Origin: an uncultured Collinsella sp.
Lineage (GTDB): Bacteria; Actinomycetota; Coriobacteriia; Coriobacteriales; Coriobacteriaceae
NCBI GenBank assembly: GCA_959026725.1
Contig: CAUFMG010000003.1
Span: forward strand, 101,708-165,707
Direction: 5' to 3'
DNA: 64,000 bases
The notes under the pieces were generated by a model, which saw only the letters and a program-made list of their open reading frames with translations, was not told where the DNA came from and searched no databases. The stretch's first letter is position 1. Each line of letters opens with the position of its first letter. Shown here one piece after another: positions 51,012-60,275 of this stretch. Both the position numbers and the translations under genes were made by a program.

Positions 51012-53891
51012 TTATTGAGCATCAAGTTGAGCCTGACGCTCCCGGTCACGCCTGAGCAACGGCGCCAAAAACTTGCCCGTATAACTCTGCGGACAGTCCG
51101 CAACCTGCTCCGGTGTGCCCGAAACCACGACGGTTCCGCCGCCGTTACCGCCTTCGGGACCCATATCGATCAGGCGGTCGGCAACCTTGATGACATCAAG
51201 GTTGTGCTCAATCACCAGCACGGTGTTGCCCGCATCGACCAAGCGCTGCAGCACATCGAGCAGCTGGCGGACGTCCTCAAAATGAAGGCCGGTCGTCGGC
51301 TCGTCCAAAATATAGAACGTCTTGCCCGTCTGGCGTCGATGAAGCTCCTTGGCGAGCTTCACACGCTGTGCCTCGCCGCCCGAGAGCGTCGTGGCGGGCT
51401 GGCCCAGGCTCACGTAGCCCAAGCCTACATCGTACAGCGCCTGGAGCTTGCGCTTAATCTGCGGGATATTCCCAAAGAAGGCCAGCGCCTCGGTGACGCT
51501 CATGTCGAGCACGTCCGAGATGGTCTTGCCACGGTAGGTGACCTCGAGTGTCTCGCGGTTGTAGCGTTTACCGCCGCAAACTTCGCAGGGAACGTAGATA
51601 TCGGGAAGGAAGTGCATCTCGATCTTGATCTGCCCGTCGCCCTTGCACGCCTCGCAGCGCCCGCCACTCACATTAAAGGAGAAACGACCCGGCGAGTAGC
51701 CGCGCGCCTTCGACTCCGGCGTACTCGCAAACAGCGCGCGAAGATCATCCCACAGGCCGATATAGGTAGCAGGGTTGGAACGCGGCGTGCGGCCAATCGG
51801 CGACTGGTCGATATCGATAACCTTATCGATACACTCGATGCCCTCGATTTTTTTATACGGACCCACAGGGCGCGTCGAACGGTGAATAGCATTCGTAAGG
51901 GCAGGCGCAATGGTGTCGGTAACCAGGGAGCTCTTGCCCGATCCCGACACGCCGGTAACAACCGTAAGCGTACCAAACTCGATCTTGGCGGTAACGTTTT
52001 TGAGGTTGTTGGCTCGAGCGCCCGTAATTTTAAGGCAGCCGCGACCGGGCTTGCGCCGTTCATCAGGCACCCGAATCATTCGTTTGCCGGTCAGATAAGC
52101 GCCCGTCATCGACTCAGGACACGCCATGATATCAGCAGGCGTTCCCGCCGCGACTACGTGTCCGCCGTTGACACCGGCGCCGGGCCCCATGTCGATCACG
52201 TAGTCGGCGGCACGGATTGTATCCTCGTCGTGTTCGACAACGATAACGGTATTGCCGATATCGCGCAGGCGCTCGAGCGTCTTGATCAGGCGCTCGTTGT
52301 CACGCTGATGAAGACCGATCGAGGGCTCGTCCAGAATATAGAGCACGCCCATGAGACCCGCGCCGATCTGCGTTGCCAAGCGAATACGCTGTGCCTCGCC
52401 ACCGGAAAGCGTCGCCGAGGCGCGATCGAGTGTCAGATAGTCGAGTCCAACATCGACCAGAAAACGCAGGCGCTCCAGAATTTCCTTGACGATACGGCCG
52501 CCGATAAACTGTTGGCGCTCGGTGAGTTCCAGGCCCTCAAAAAACTCGAGCGATTCACGGCACGACAGGCAACAAACTTCGTAAATGGACTTGCCGCCCA
52601 CGGTGACGGCGAGCATCTCAGGGCGCAAACGAGCGCCGTGGCAGGTCGAGCACGGCTCCTCGCGAATGTACTTCTCCAGGCGCGCCTTGGTGTTCTCGTT
52701 CGTCGTCTCGGTATAGCGTTCGTACAGGATGTTGCGAACGCCCGAAAACTTGGTATCCCACTGGCTGCGACGTCCGTCGAGCTTTTGGTAGTCGACCGAG
52801 ATCTTCGTATCGCCCAGGCCATCCAAGAATGCACGACGCACGCGAGGGGGCAAGTCCTCCCACGGCGTATCGGCGCTCACCTTAAAGTGTTTGCAGACCG
52901 CAGCAAAAATCTGCGGATAGTAGTTCGAATTGCCAAACAGGCTGCCAAAGACCCCGTCGGCGATCGACTTCGAGGGGTCTTCGATTAGGGCCTCGGCATC
53001 GACCGTCTTCTTAAAACCCAGGCCATCGCACTCGGGGCACGCGCCATAGGGCGCGTTGAACGAGAAATCGCGCGGCTGCAGGTCATCGATGGAGTGTCCA
53101 TGCTCCGGGCACGCTAACGCCAGCGAATACTCCAGCAACTCGCCTTCGGTCCCCTCGGGAGCGTCGCGGTCGGGCAGCAAGTATACGTTCACATTGCCGT
53201 GCGCCAGCGCAGTCGCCTGTTCAACGGACTCGGCGATACGGCCCAGCGAGTTCTCGCGAATCACGATGCGATCGACCACGACCTCGATATCGTGTTTGAA
53301 CTTCTTGTCCAGATCGATCGGATCGTCGAGCGAGCGCACTTCACCGTCGACACGCACGCGGCTAAAGCCCTCGGCGCGAAGGTCCTCAAACAGTTTGGTG
53401 TACTCGCCTTTTCGCCCGCGCACCACCGGTGCCAGCACAAACGCGCGGCGACCCTCCCCCGCCGCCAAGACTTTGTCGGCAACCTGGTCGGTCGTCTGGC
53501 GCTCAATGACGCGGCCGCATTCGGGACAGTGCGGGGTGCCCACACGGGCGAACAGCAGGCGCAGATAGTCATAAATCTCGGTTACGGTGCCAACCGTCGA
53601 GCGAGGGTTTTTAGACGTCGTCTTTTGGTCGATCGACACCGCCGGCGAAAGGCCGTCGATTGAATCCAGGTCGGGTTTGTCCATCTGGCCCAAGAACTGG
53701 CGTGCATAGCTCGAAAGGCTCTCGACGTATCGACGCTGGCCCTCGGCATAGATAGTGTCAAATGCCAGCGAGCTCTTGCCCGAGCCAGAAAGACCGGTAA
53801 TGACCACGAGTTGGTCACGCGGAATGGAAACATCGATATCGCGGAGGTTGTGCTCACGAGCGCCGCGAATAACGATAGAAGAATCAGACAT
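51012..53891 (-). CDS. uvrA: Excinuclease ABC subunit A
   Basis: 959 aa. The ATG at 53891 has AAGGAG. Two ABC ATPase cores are present: GLSGSGKSSLAF in the first and GVSGSGKSSLVTD in the second, each with its signature (TLSGGEAQRIRLA and TLSGGEAQRVKLA). Zinc-finger cysteines appear in CPECG, CSTCHG and CEACKGDG. It finds DNA damage with UvrB. It stands alone, opposite the LTA-synthase-like gene, with about 190 bp of shared upstream sequence. Confidence 0.96.
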   Translation of the reverse strand: MSDSSIVIRGAREHNLRDIDVSIPRDQLVVITGLSGSGKSSLAFDTIYAEGQRRYVESLSSYARQFLGQMDKPDLDSIDGLSPAVSIDQKTTSKNPRSTVGTVTEIYDYLRLLFARVGTPHCPECGRVIERQTTDQVADKVLAAGEGRRAFVLAPVVRGRKGEYTKLFEDLRAEGFSRVRVDGEVRSLDDPIDLDKKFKHDIEVVVDRIVIRENSLGRIAESVEQATALAHGNVNVYLLPDRDAPEGTEGELLEYSLALACPEHGHSIDDLQPRDFSFNAPYGACPECDGLGFKKTVDAEALIEDPSKSIADGVFGSLFGNSNYYPQIFAAVCKHFKVSADTPWEDLPPRVRRAFLDGLGDTKISVDYQKLDGRRSQWDTKFSGVRNILYERYTETTNENTKARLEKYIREEPCSTCHGARLRPEMLAVTVGGKSIYEVCCLSCRESLEFFEGLELTERQQFIGGRIVKEILERLRFLVDVGLDYLTLDRASATLSGGEAQRIRLATQIGAGLMGVLYILDEPSIGLHQRDNERLIKTLERLRDIGNTVIVVEHDEDTIRAADYVIDMGPGAGVNGGHVVAAGTPADIMACPESMTGAYLTGKRMIRVPDERRKPGRGCLKITGARANNLKNVTAKIEFGTLTVVTGVSGSGKSSLVTDTIAPALTNAIHRSTRPVGPYKKIEGIECIDKVIDIDQSPIGRTPRSNPATYIGLWDDLRALFASTPESKARGYSPGRFSFNVSGGRCEACKGDGQIKIEMHFLPDIYVPCEVCGGKRYNRETLEVTYRGKTISDVLDMSVTEALAFFGNIPQIKRKLQALYDVGLGYVSLGQPATTLSGGEAQRVKLAKELHRRQTGKTFYILDEPTTGLHFEDVRQLLDVLQRLVDAGNTVLVIEHNLDVIKVADRLIDMGPEGGNGGGTVVVSGTPEQVADCPQSYTGKFLAPLLRRDRERQAQLDAQ

Positions 53892-54084
53892 GGAAGCTCC
53901 TTGCCTCCTATTGCATCGAATCATACTGCCGATGAGTTTAGCGCACTCGACGCGCACAGATGTTCGTAATACAAGATTCGCAGACCTTTAGCTTTGCGTA
54001 TCGGGTGCTTTGTTTCTCGAAATACCGTGGAGAGGTTACAGTAATCTAATACTGAACTTAATTTGCCGTAACAGAGGAACGTCC

Positions 54085-56238
54085 ATGACCGAAGATATCC
54101 CCCTTGAAATCACTTCGAGCGACATGGCCAATCTGCCCATATTCATCGCCGTCCTTATCGTGGCCATCGTCGTGGTGCGCGTATATTTTTCAATCAAACA
54201 CAATGAAAAGCCGCCCATTGCCCGCGTCTTTTGGTGCGCGACGCTCCTCATCCCGCTCGGCGTGGTAGCTGCATGGATTACGAATCAATTGCTCGTAAAT
54301 GAGGACAGTTCCCTATGGCTCCTTTCTTATTCGGCGCTCGGCGCTGCCGCCGTCATACTTCTTGTCGAGCCCTTGGTTTCGGGACTTATCGACCAAACCG
54401 ATCTTGCGACGGGAACGGTTGCCTGTATTTGCCGTGACATCCTTGTCATCGCCGCTGTTTCAGCGCTCTCGTTCGTTTCACTCGAAATTGCCTGTAACGA
54501 AACGTTCTATCGCATTCCCGCCAACTCATTCGGGTTTTCCGTCGGGCTGCTCGCGACGGTTCTGCTCTCCCTTTATTTGCTGGGACAGCGTCATGGAGGC
54601 GTCATGGCCCTCGTGCCCGTCGCCTGTTGCATCCTTGGCATTGCCGAGCACTTCGTCATAACGTTTAAAGGCGAGGCCATCCTGCCAAGCGATATCTTGG
54701 CCCTTGGCACCGCAATGGAAGTGAGCGAGGGATACGAGTTTACCTTTACCGCCGGAATCGTAACCTCTCTCGCCCTGCTGGAGATTTCCCTGGGGCTTCT
54801 TTCTCTTATCCGACCGCGAAAGCTCCGTACGCCCACCCATGTCTTCCCCGCAATCGCCGCTAACCTCTGCGCTTTTCTGCTAGTGACCGTTGTGGGGCTC
54901 TCGGGCTTTTCCAGCATCGACTTGGAGCAGGCGCTGGATTTTGGATTTGACCGTTGGCAGCCCATCACCACGTATGCGTCTCAGGGTTTTATCACTTCGT
55001 TCACCGAAATGGTCAACGAGTTGCCCATTGAGAAGCCCGAAGACTATACGCCCGATGAGGCGCAGAGCATCGAGCAGGAGCTCGCCGCCGCCTACGACAG
55101 CACGTATGGCTCGAGCGAGCAGCGCGCGGCGGCCGTTGCCCAGTTCAATGAAATCAAGCCGACGATTGTTGCCGTCATGAACGAGAGTTTTAGCGACCTT
55201 TCGTGCTTTGAGCAGCTCCAGGCGGCCGGGTACACCGGTCCCGCATTCTACAACTCGCTTCCCGACACACTTGTTCGCGGCACCATGCTCGCTTCGGTCA
55301 CCGGTGGCGGAACGGCAAACTCCGAATTCGAATTTTTGACCGGAGCGACAACGGCCTTTGTCGGATTAGGCAAAATCCCCTATCAGCTGTATCAGATGAA
55401 TGGCGTCAACAGCCTGGCAAAGGACCTTAAAGAGCTTGGGTATACCGCTACCGCTATGCACCCGCAAAACCCCGTCAACTACCATCGAGATAAAATCTAT
55501 CAGCAGCTGGGCTTCGGAGATTTTCTTTCAATCGGCGATTTCGAAGGTGCGCCCTGTTACCATGCCGGCGTATGCGACTACGCCACCTACGACAAGATAC
55601 TCGACCTGCTTAGAACCGACGAAGCGCCGCAGTTCATCTTTGACGTCACGATGCAAAATCACGGCGGCTACGACTATGGCACCGTTCCCGCCGAAGAGCT
55701 GACAAACTATTGGGTCGAGGGAGCCAGCGAGGGCGCCAATAGCGCGCTCAACACCTATCTCACCTGCATCAACGCATCCGACCGGGACCTCGAGTACTTT
55801 ATCAACGAGCTCCGCAATATCGGCAGACCGGTTGTCCTTGTCTTTTTTGGCGACCATCAGCCGAGCGCCGCAACGACTCTCAACGACGAGCTGTACCCTC
55901 AGGAAGATACGGCAAGCCACGCTTTCCGCGTCTATCAGTCGACCTATTTCGTCTGGGCTAACTATGAAATCGCCGGCAATACCGAGCTCAACGTCTACGA
56001 CACCGTCGGGGCAAACGAGATTGCAGCCATTACCCTTAATAAGATCGGCGCCCCGCTCACCGACTATCAAAAGGCCCTGCTTGCAACAAGGTCAGATGTG
56101 CCCACCATCAATGTCGCCGGCTATCTCGGTGCCGACGGGCTGCGCTATGACTTGGAATCGAAAGACAGCCCCTATGTCTCGACGATCGACAAGCTGCAGC
56201 GCATTCAATACCTTGAGTTCGCCAGCAAGGTTCAGTAA
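54085..56238 (+). CDS. LTA-synthase-type membrane sulfatase (phosphoglycerol transferase)
   Basis: 717 aa. The ATG at 54085 has AGAGGAA. Six or so membrane helices fill residues 15-275. The outside sulfatase-like domain covers about 355-690: VAVMNESFSD (metal Glu367), TGGGTANSEFEFLTG with nucleophile Thr410, and FFGDHQPS (Asp and His). It should transfer glycerol phosphate or a similar group to a cell-surface polymer or glycolipid. Whether it makes true lipoteichoic acid or modifies a glycan is open. No partner gene is adjacent. Confidence 0.85.
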   Translation: MTEDIPLEITSSDMANLPIFIAVLIVAIVVVRVYFSIKHNEKPPIARVFWCATLLIPLGVVAAWITNQLLVNEDSSLWLLSYSALGAAAVILLVEPLVSGLIDQTDLATGTVACICRDILVIAAVSALSFVSLEIACNETFYRIPANSFGFSVGLLATVLLSLYLLGQRHGGVMALVPVACCILGIAEHFVITFKGEAILPSDILALGTAMEVSEGYEFTFTAGIVTSLALLEISLGLLSLIRPRKLRTPTHVFPAIAANLCAFLLVTVVGLSGFSSIDLEQALDFGFDRWQPITTYASQGFITSFTEMVNELPIEKPEDYTPDEAQSIEQELAAAYDSTYGSSEQRAAAVAQFNEIKPTIVAVMNESFSDLSCFEQLQAAGYTGPAFYNSLPDTLVRGTMLASVTGGGTANSEFEFLTGATTAFVGLGKIPYQLYQMNGVNSLAKDLKELGYTATAMHPQNPVNYHRDKIYQQLGFGDFLSIGDFEGAPCYHAGVCDYATYDKILDLLRTDEAPQFIFDVTMQNHGGYDYGTVPAEELTNYWVEGASEGANSALNTYLTCINASDRDLEYFINELRNIGRPVVLVFFGDHQPSAATTLNDELYPQEDTASHAFRVYQSTYFVWANYEIAGNTELNVYDTVGANEIAAITLNKIGAPLTDYQKALLATRSDVPTINVAGYLGADGLRYDLESKDSPYVSTIDKLQRIQYLEFASKVQ

Positions 56239-56302
56239 GCTCGCCCGTGCGCTGGAGTGACATAACATTGCAACGCACGCTCCCGGACAGACACATCACG
56301 AA

Positions 56303-56331
56303 TGACTCCCGCTCGCAAACGAGGGTACAAT
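56303..56331 (+). promoter_or_regulatory. Probable mrp promoter
   Basis: TGACTC (56303-56308) and TACAAT (56326-56331) are 17 bp apart, about 56 bp before the mrp start codon. The -10 is good and the -35 is partial. Confidence 0.45.
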
Positions 56332-56386
56332 GACGCTCGTGTCACACCGCGGGGCTTCGTCCCCAACATATACAAAGGAGTCATAC

Positions 56387-57217
56387 ATGGGTTGCGAGCA
56401 TGCACAGGCCGCCGGCGGACAAACCGCGCCACAGGAATTTGAAGAAAACACGTTGTCCGAAGTCAAGCGCGTCATCGCCGTGCTTTCCGGCAAGGGCGGC
56501 GTCGGCAAGTCATTCGTCACCGGCGCCATCGCCACCGAGCTCGCCCGTCACGGTCACAAGGTCGGCGTCCTCGATGCCGACATTACCGGCCCCTCTATCC
56601 CCAAGATGTTCGGCATGAGCGGACGACATGTCCACGCCCTCGGCAACCTTATGCTGCCCGAAATCTCCGAGCACGGCGTCAAGGTTATGAGCTCCAACCT
56701 GCTGCTCCAAAACGAAACCGACCCTGTCCTCTGGCGCGGTCCGGTTATCGCGGGTGCCATCAGGCAGTTCTGGAGCGAGACCTCCTGGGGTCCCATCGAC
56801 TACCTGCTGGTCGACATGCCTCCGGGAACGGGCGACGTCGCCCTCACCGTCTTCCAGTCGCTGCCCGTCGATGGCATCGTCATCGTCACGAGCCCGCAGG
56901 ATCTGGTCTCAATGATCGTCGCCAAGGCGGTCAATATGGCCGAGAAGATGAACGTCCCCATTCTGGGCATTGTCGAGAACATGAGCTATATTGAGTGCCC
57001 CGACTGCGGCAAGAAGATCGAGGTCTTTGGCAAGAGCAAGCTCCCCGAGGTCGCAGAGCGCTATAGCCTCGACATCTTGGGCCAGCTTCCCATTAATCCG
57101 GCACTCGCCGAGGCCTGCGATAAGGGCGAGGTCGAGACCGCGCTGCCCGATGGCATGTTGCCCAAGGCAGTCTCTGCCGTCGAGGCTATTACCCCGCACG
57201 AGACCGACGAGGCCTAA
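56387..57217 (+). CDS. mrp: Mrp/NBP35-family iron-sulfur carrier ATPase
   Basis: 276 aa. The ATG at 56387 has AAAGGAG. The deviant Walker A is LSGKGGVGKSF (about 33-43), followed by DADITGPSIPKMFG and DMPPGTGD. A CxxC pair (CPDC, near 206) can hold the bridging iron-sulfur cluster. It carries clusters to target enzymes in the cytoplasm. The next gene begins directly at its stop codon. Confidence 0.9.
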   Translation: MGCEHAQAAGGQTAPQEFEENTLSEVKRVIAVLSGKGGVGKSFVTGAIATELARHGHKVGVLDADITGPSIPKMFGMSGRHVHALGNLMLPEISEHGVKVMSSNLLLQNETDPVLWRGPVIAGAIRQFWSETSWGPIDYLLVDMPPGTGDVALTVFQSLPVDGIVIVTSPQDLVSMIVAKAVNMAEKMNVPILGIVENMSYIECPDCGKKIEVFGKSKLPEVAERYSLDILGQLPINPALAEACDKGEVETALPDGMLPKAVSAVEAITPHETDEA

Positions 57218-58489
57218 GTGAACGCGAGCGCCCTCTATGACGTCTTGGTAATCGGCGGCGGGGCTTCAGGCCTCGCCGCCGCCATTACGGCCGCACGCGC
57301 TGGCAAAAGCGTCTGCATCGTTGAGCGCGATGTCGCCTGCGGCCTCAAGCTCCTTGCGACCGGTAACGGCCGCTGCAACCTCTCCAACGAATCGATTGAT
57401 CCTCAGCGGTATAACCACCCCGCATTCGTCGAATCCGTCATGGGCCCCCAGCCCGAACAAGAGCTTATGGGTTTCTTCTCCTCGCTGGGCATCATGACAA
57501 CCTCCGAGGAAGGCCGGCTGTACCCGCGCTCCCTTCGCGCCGAATCGGTGCGCGACGCGCTTCTCAACGTTTGCGACCGCCTAGGTATCACCTTAATCTG
57601 CGGAGCCAACGTTGCCTCGGCGCACAAAGCTTCCGAAGGCTGGGCACTCCAAATAGACCGTCCAGCGCGGGCGCTCAAGGCAAAAAAGCACGATGACCGA
57701 AAATCGGAGCTCCGCTCGCTTCGGAAAGCGCTCGCCGATGTCCCTCGCAAGAACGAGGCCCTGCAGGCACATGCCGTAATTATCGCTACGGGCGGCAAAC
57801 CCACCGGTATCGCCGATACGTTTCGCCTCCCCCTCACTTCGCTGCGCCCCATCCTCTGCCCCGTATCGGCAACGGTCGTTGGCGATCGGGCGGCACTCAA
57901 AACGTTGGATGGCCTGCGCGTCCGTGCCCGCTTGACGCTCGTCCGCAATCATAATGAGCTCTGGCACGAAGACGGTGAAGTGCTGTTTCGAACCTTCGGT
58001 ATCTCGGGCGTCGCTGTCTTCAACCTCTCTCGTCGTATCCAGCACGGCGATACGATCCTGCTCGACGTTTTCCCCGACCTCTCCAAAGACGAGTTGCTCG
58101 ATATGCTCAACCGGCGCGTTGAGCTGCTCGGCGGCTTTTCGCCCCGCGATCCCCGTTGGCTCAACGGCATGCTCGCCCCGCAACTCTCCCGCGTCGTCTG
58201 CACAACGTTCGAGCAGTGCCATCCAGGCTCCAACGATGTCATTCACCTGGTCTCGATCCTCAAACACTTTAAGTTGCTCGTCGAGGGAACAGCCGAGGAG
58301 CGCTCAGCGCAGGTTACGCGTGGTGGCATATCTGTCGAGAGCATCTCAACACCCAGCCTACGCGCGTGCAGCGTTGTCGACGCCCCGCTTTACGTTTGCG
58401 GTGAAGCGCTCGACATCGACGCCGATTGCGGAGGCTTTAACCTTGCGTGGGCCTGGATCTCGGGCATTCGCGCTGCAAGCAGCCTGTAG
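57218..58489 (+). CDS. FAD-dependent oxidoreductase, HI0933/YhiN family
   Basis: 423 aa from a GTG placed right after the mrp stop codon. The dinucleotide fold is VLVIGGGASGLAAAITAARAG, and the family motif LLATGNGRCNLSN follows near residue 46. The C-terminal FAD contact has CGEALDIDADCGGFNLAWA. Its reaction is not known for the family. Coupling to mrp suggests a link with iron-sulfur or redox upkeep. Confidence 0.85.
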   Translation: MNASALYDVLVIGGGASGLAAAITAARAGKSVCIVERDVACGLKLLATGNGRCNLSNESIDPQRYNHPAFVESVMGPQPEQELMGFFSSLGIMTTSEEGRLYPRSLRAESVRDALLNVCDRLGITLICGANVASAHKASEGWALQIDRPARALKAKKHDDRKSELRSLRKALADVPRKNEALQAHAVIIATGGKPTGIADTFRLPLTSLRPILCPVSATVVGDRAALKTLDGLRVRARLTLVRNHNELWHEDGEVLFRTFGISGVAVFNLSRRIQHGDTILLDVFPDLSKDELLDMLNRRVELLGGFSPRDPRWLNGMLAPQLSRVVCTTFEQCHPGSNDVIHLVSILKHFKLLVEGTAEERSAQVTRGGISVESISTPSLRACSVVDAPLYVCGEALDIDADCGGFNLAWAWISGIRAASSL

Positions 58490-58569
58490 CCGCGCAGTCT
58501 ATAATCAAAAACGCATTCGGGCCGTCTGGAATGCCGGGCGGCCTCTTTCTTGCCTCTAAGGAGACCTCG

Positions 58570-60210
58570 ATGATCGAAATCACCCAAGTCAACGCGTCGC
58601 TCGATGAAGCCGGCGATGAAAATGCCTGTCTCATTGTTGGCAAGCGAGTCGCCAAGCGCGTCCTACGTTGCAAGGGCTCCGAAATCAAGTCCATCGAGCT
58701 CCACCGCAAGTCAATCGACGCTCGCAAAAAACGAGACGTCCATTTTATCCTGAGCTTTCGTGTTGAGCTGACTAATCCCCACCTCGAGCGAGAAGCGGTC
58801 GACAGCGTTGCCGAGCGTGACCGCTCGCGCGTACGCGCGATAGAAGACGACGAGCCTTCATTCCCCTCCCCCGCCTCCGACGCACCTCAAGAACGCCCTG
58901 TCGTTGTCGGCGCCGGATGCGCCGGCCTTTTCGCTGCGCTTACGCTCGCCGAAGCAGGTCTTAAGCCCTTGCTCATCGAGCGCGGCGACCCGGCATTTCG
59001 CCGCTCGCAGGCGATCGACCTCTTTCTAAAGGAGCGCATCCTCGACCCCGAGAGCAATATCCAGTTTGGCCTGGGCGGCGCGGGAACCTTCTCGGACGGC
59101 AAACTCAATACGGGAACCAAAAATCCCGCCCATCGCCTTATCCTCGAAACCTTCGTCGAGGCGGGCGCGCCCCGCGATATTCTGTGGGATGCCAAGCCGC
59201 ACATTGGCTCCGACATCCTTCCCACGGTTGTCACTGCTATATCCCAGCGCATCGAGCAGCTCGGAGGTGTCGTCCGTTATCGAACGAAGCTCGTCGACAT
59301 TCGCATCGACGCGTCTGGCGCCATCACCGGTATTGATGTCCAATCGTCCCAAGACGCCGCTTGCGAGCCAATCGAGACAAAGCACCTCATCCTCGCCTGC
59401 GGGCATTCTGCTCGCGATATTTTTGAGCTCCTTAAGGGCCACAACGTGGCCCTCGCACAAAAGACCTTTGCCATGGGCGTTCGCATCGAGCATCCGCAGC
59501 GCGACATCGACCGAGTCCAATACGGAGCCTCGGCGGGACATCCTGCTCTCGGAGCAGCCCCTTACAAGCTCGTCGCCCATCTTCCCAACGGCCGCAGCGT
59601 GTTCTCGTTTTGCATGTGCCCCGGCGGGCAGGTTGTCGCCGCCTCTTCCGAGCAGGGCCACCTGTGCGTCAACGGCGCCAGTCTCAATGCCCGCGACGGA
59701 CGCAACGCAAATGCCGCCCTGCTCGTTAACGTCACACCCGAGGACCTTCCCAACGATGACCCGCTCGCCGGCATCGAGCTCCAGCGTGCCTGCGAGGCGG
59801 CCGCCTATCGCCTGGGCGGTTCCAACTGGAACGCACCGGCACAGCTCGTCGGAGATTTCCTCGCAGGACGTGCCAGCAAGGCGCCCGGAAAGGTAAAGCC
59901 CACCTATCCGCTCGGTGTGACCTGGACGGCAATTGACGAAGCCCTGCCGCAGCATATCGTCGAGTCGCTCCGCCTGGGACTTCCCCTACTCGGAAAAAAG
60001 CTACGCGGCTACGACCGCCCCGACGCCGTTCTTACCGGCGTGGAGACTCGTTCGAGCTCACCGGTCACTGTCACCCGAGACCGAACGTGCCATGCCGTGT
60101 CGACCCCGGGCCTCTACCCTTGTGGTGAGGGAGCTGGATATGCCGGCGGCATCATGAGCGCGGCCACCGACGGCATCCGTTGTGCCGAAGCCCTGATCGC
60201 AGACCTCTAA
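58570..60210 (+). CDS. FAD-binding dehydrogenase of unknown function (COG2509-like)
   Basis: 546 aa. The ATG at 58570 has AAGGAG. Residues 1-95 form an extra N-terminal domain (RCKGSEIKSIELHRKSIDAR). The FAD fold begins at VVVGAGCAGLFAALTLAEAG near 111. FGLGGAGTFSDGKLNT and the C-terminal YPCGEGAGYAGGIMSAATDG are conserved in this family. It is probably co-transcribed with mrp and the YhiN-like gene. Function unknown. Confidence 0.82.
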   Translation: MIEITQVNASLDEAGDENACLIVGKRVAKRVLRCKGSEIKSIELHRKSIDARKKRDVHFILSFRVELTNPHLEREAVDSVAERDRSRVRAIEDDEPSFPSPASDAPQERPVVVGAGCAGLFAALTLAEAGLKPLLIERGDPAFRRSQAIDLFLKERILDPESNIQFGLGGAGTFSDGKLNTGTKNPAHRLILETFVEAGAPRDILWDAKPHIGSDILPTVVTAISQRIEQLGGVVRYRTKLVDIRIDASGAITGIDVQSSQDAACEPIETKHLILACGHSARDIFELLKGHNVALAQKTFAMGVRIEHPQRDIDRVQYGASAGHPALGAAPYKLVAHLPNGRSVFSFCMCPGGQVVAASSEQGHLCVNGASLNARDGRNANAALLVNVTPEDLPNDDPLAGIELQRACEAAAYRLGGSNWNAPAQLVGDFLAGRASKAPGKVKPTYPLGVTWTAIDEALPQHIVESLRLGLPLLGKKLRGYDRPDAVLTGVETRSSSPVTVTRDRTCHAVSTPGLYPCGEGAGYAGGIMSAATDGIRCAEALIADL

Positions 60211-60237
60211 CGCACGAATTCCAGCGCGCAAAAGACA

Positions 60238-60271
60238 CAGGCCCCAAGCTCCACAGGGAACTCGGGGCCTG
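60238..60271. terminator. Convergent terminator between the flavoprotein gene and uvrB
   Basis: CAGGCCCC and GGGGCCTG enclose AAGCTCC...GGGAACTC, which pair further. On the minus strand TGTCTTTTG follows. It ends transcription from both sides. Confidence 0.75.
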
Positions 60272-60275
60272 TTCG

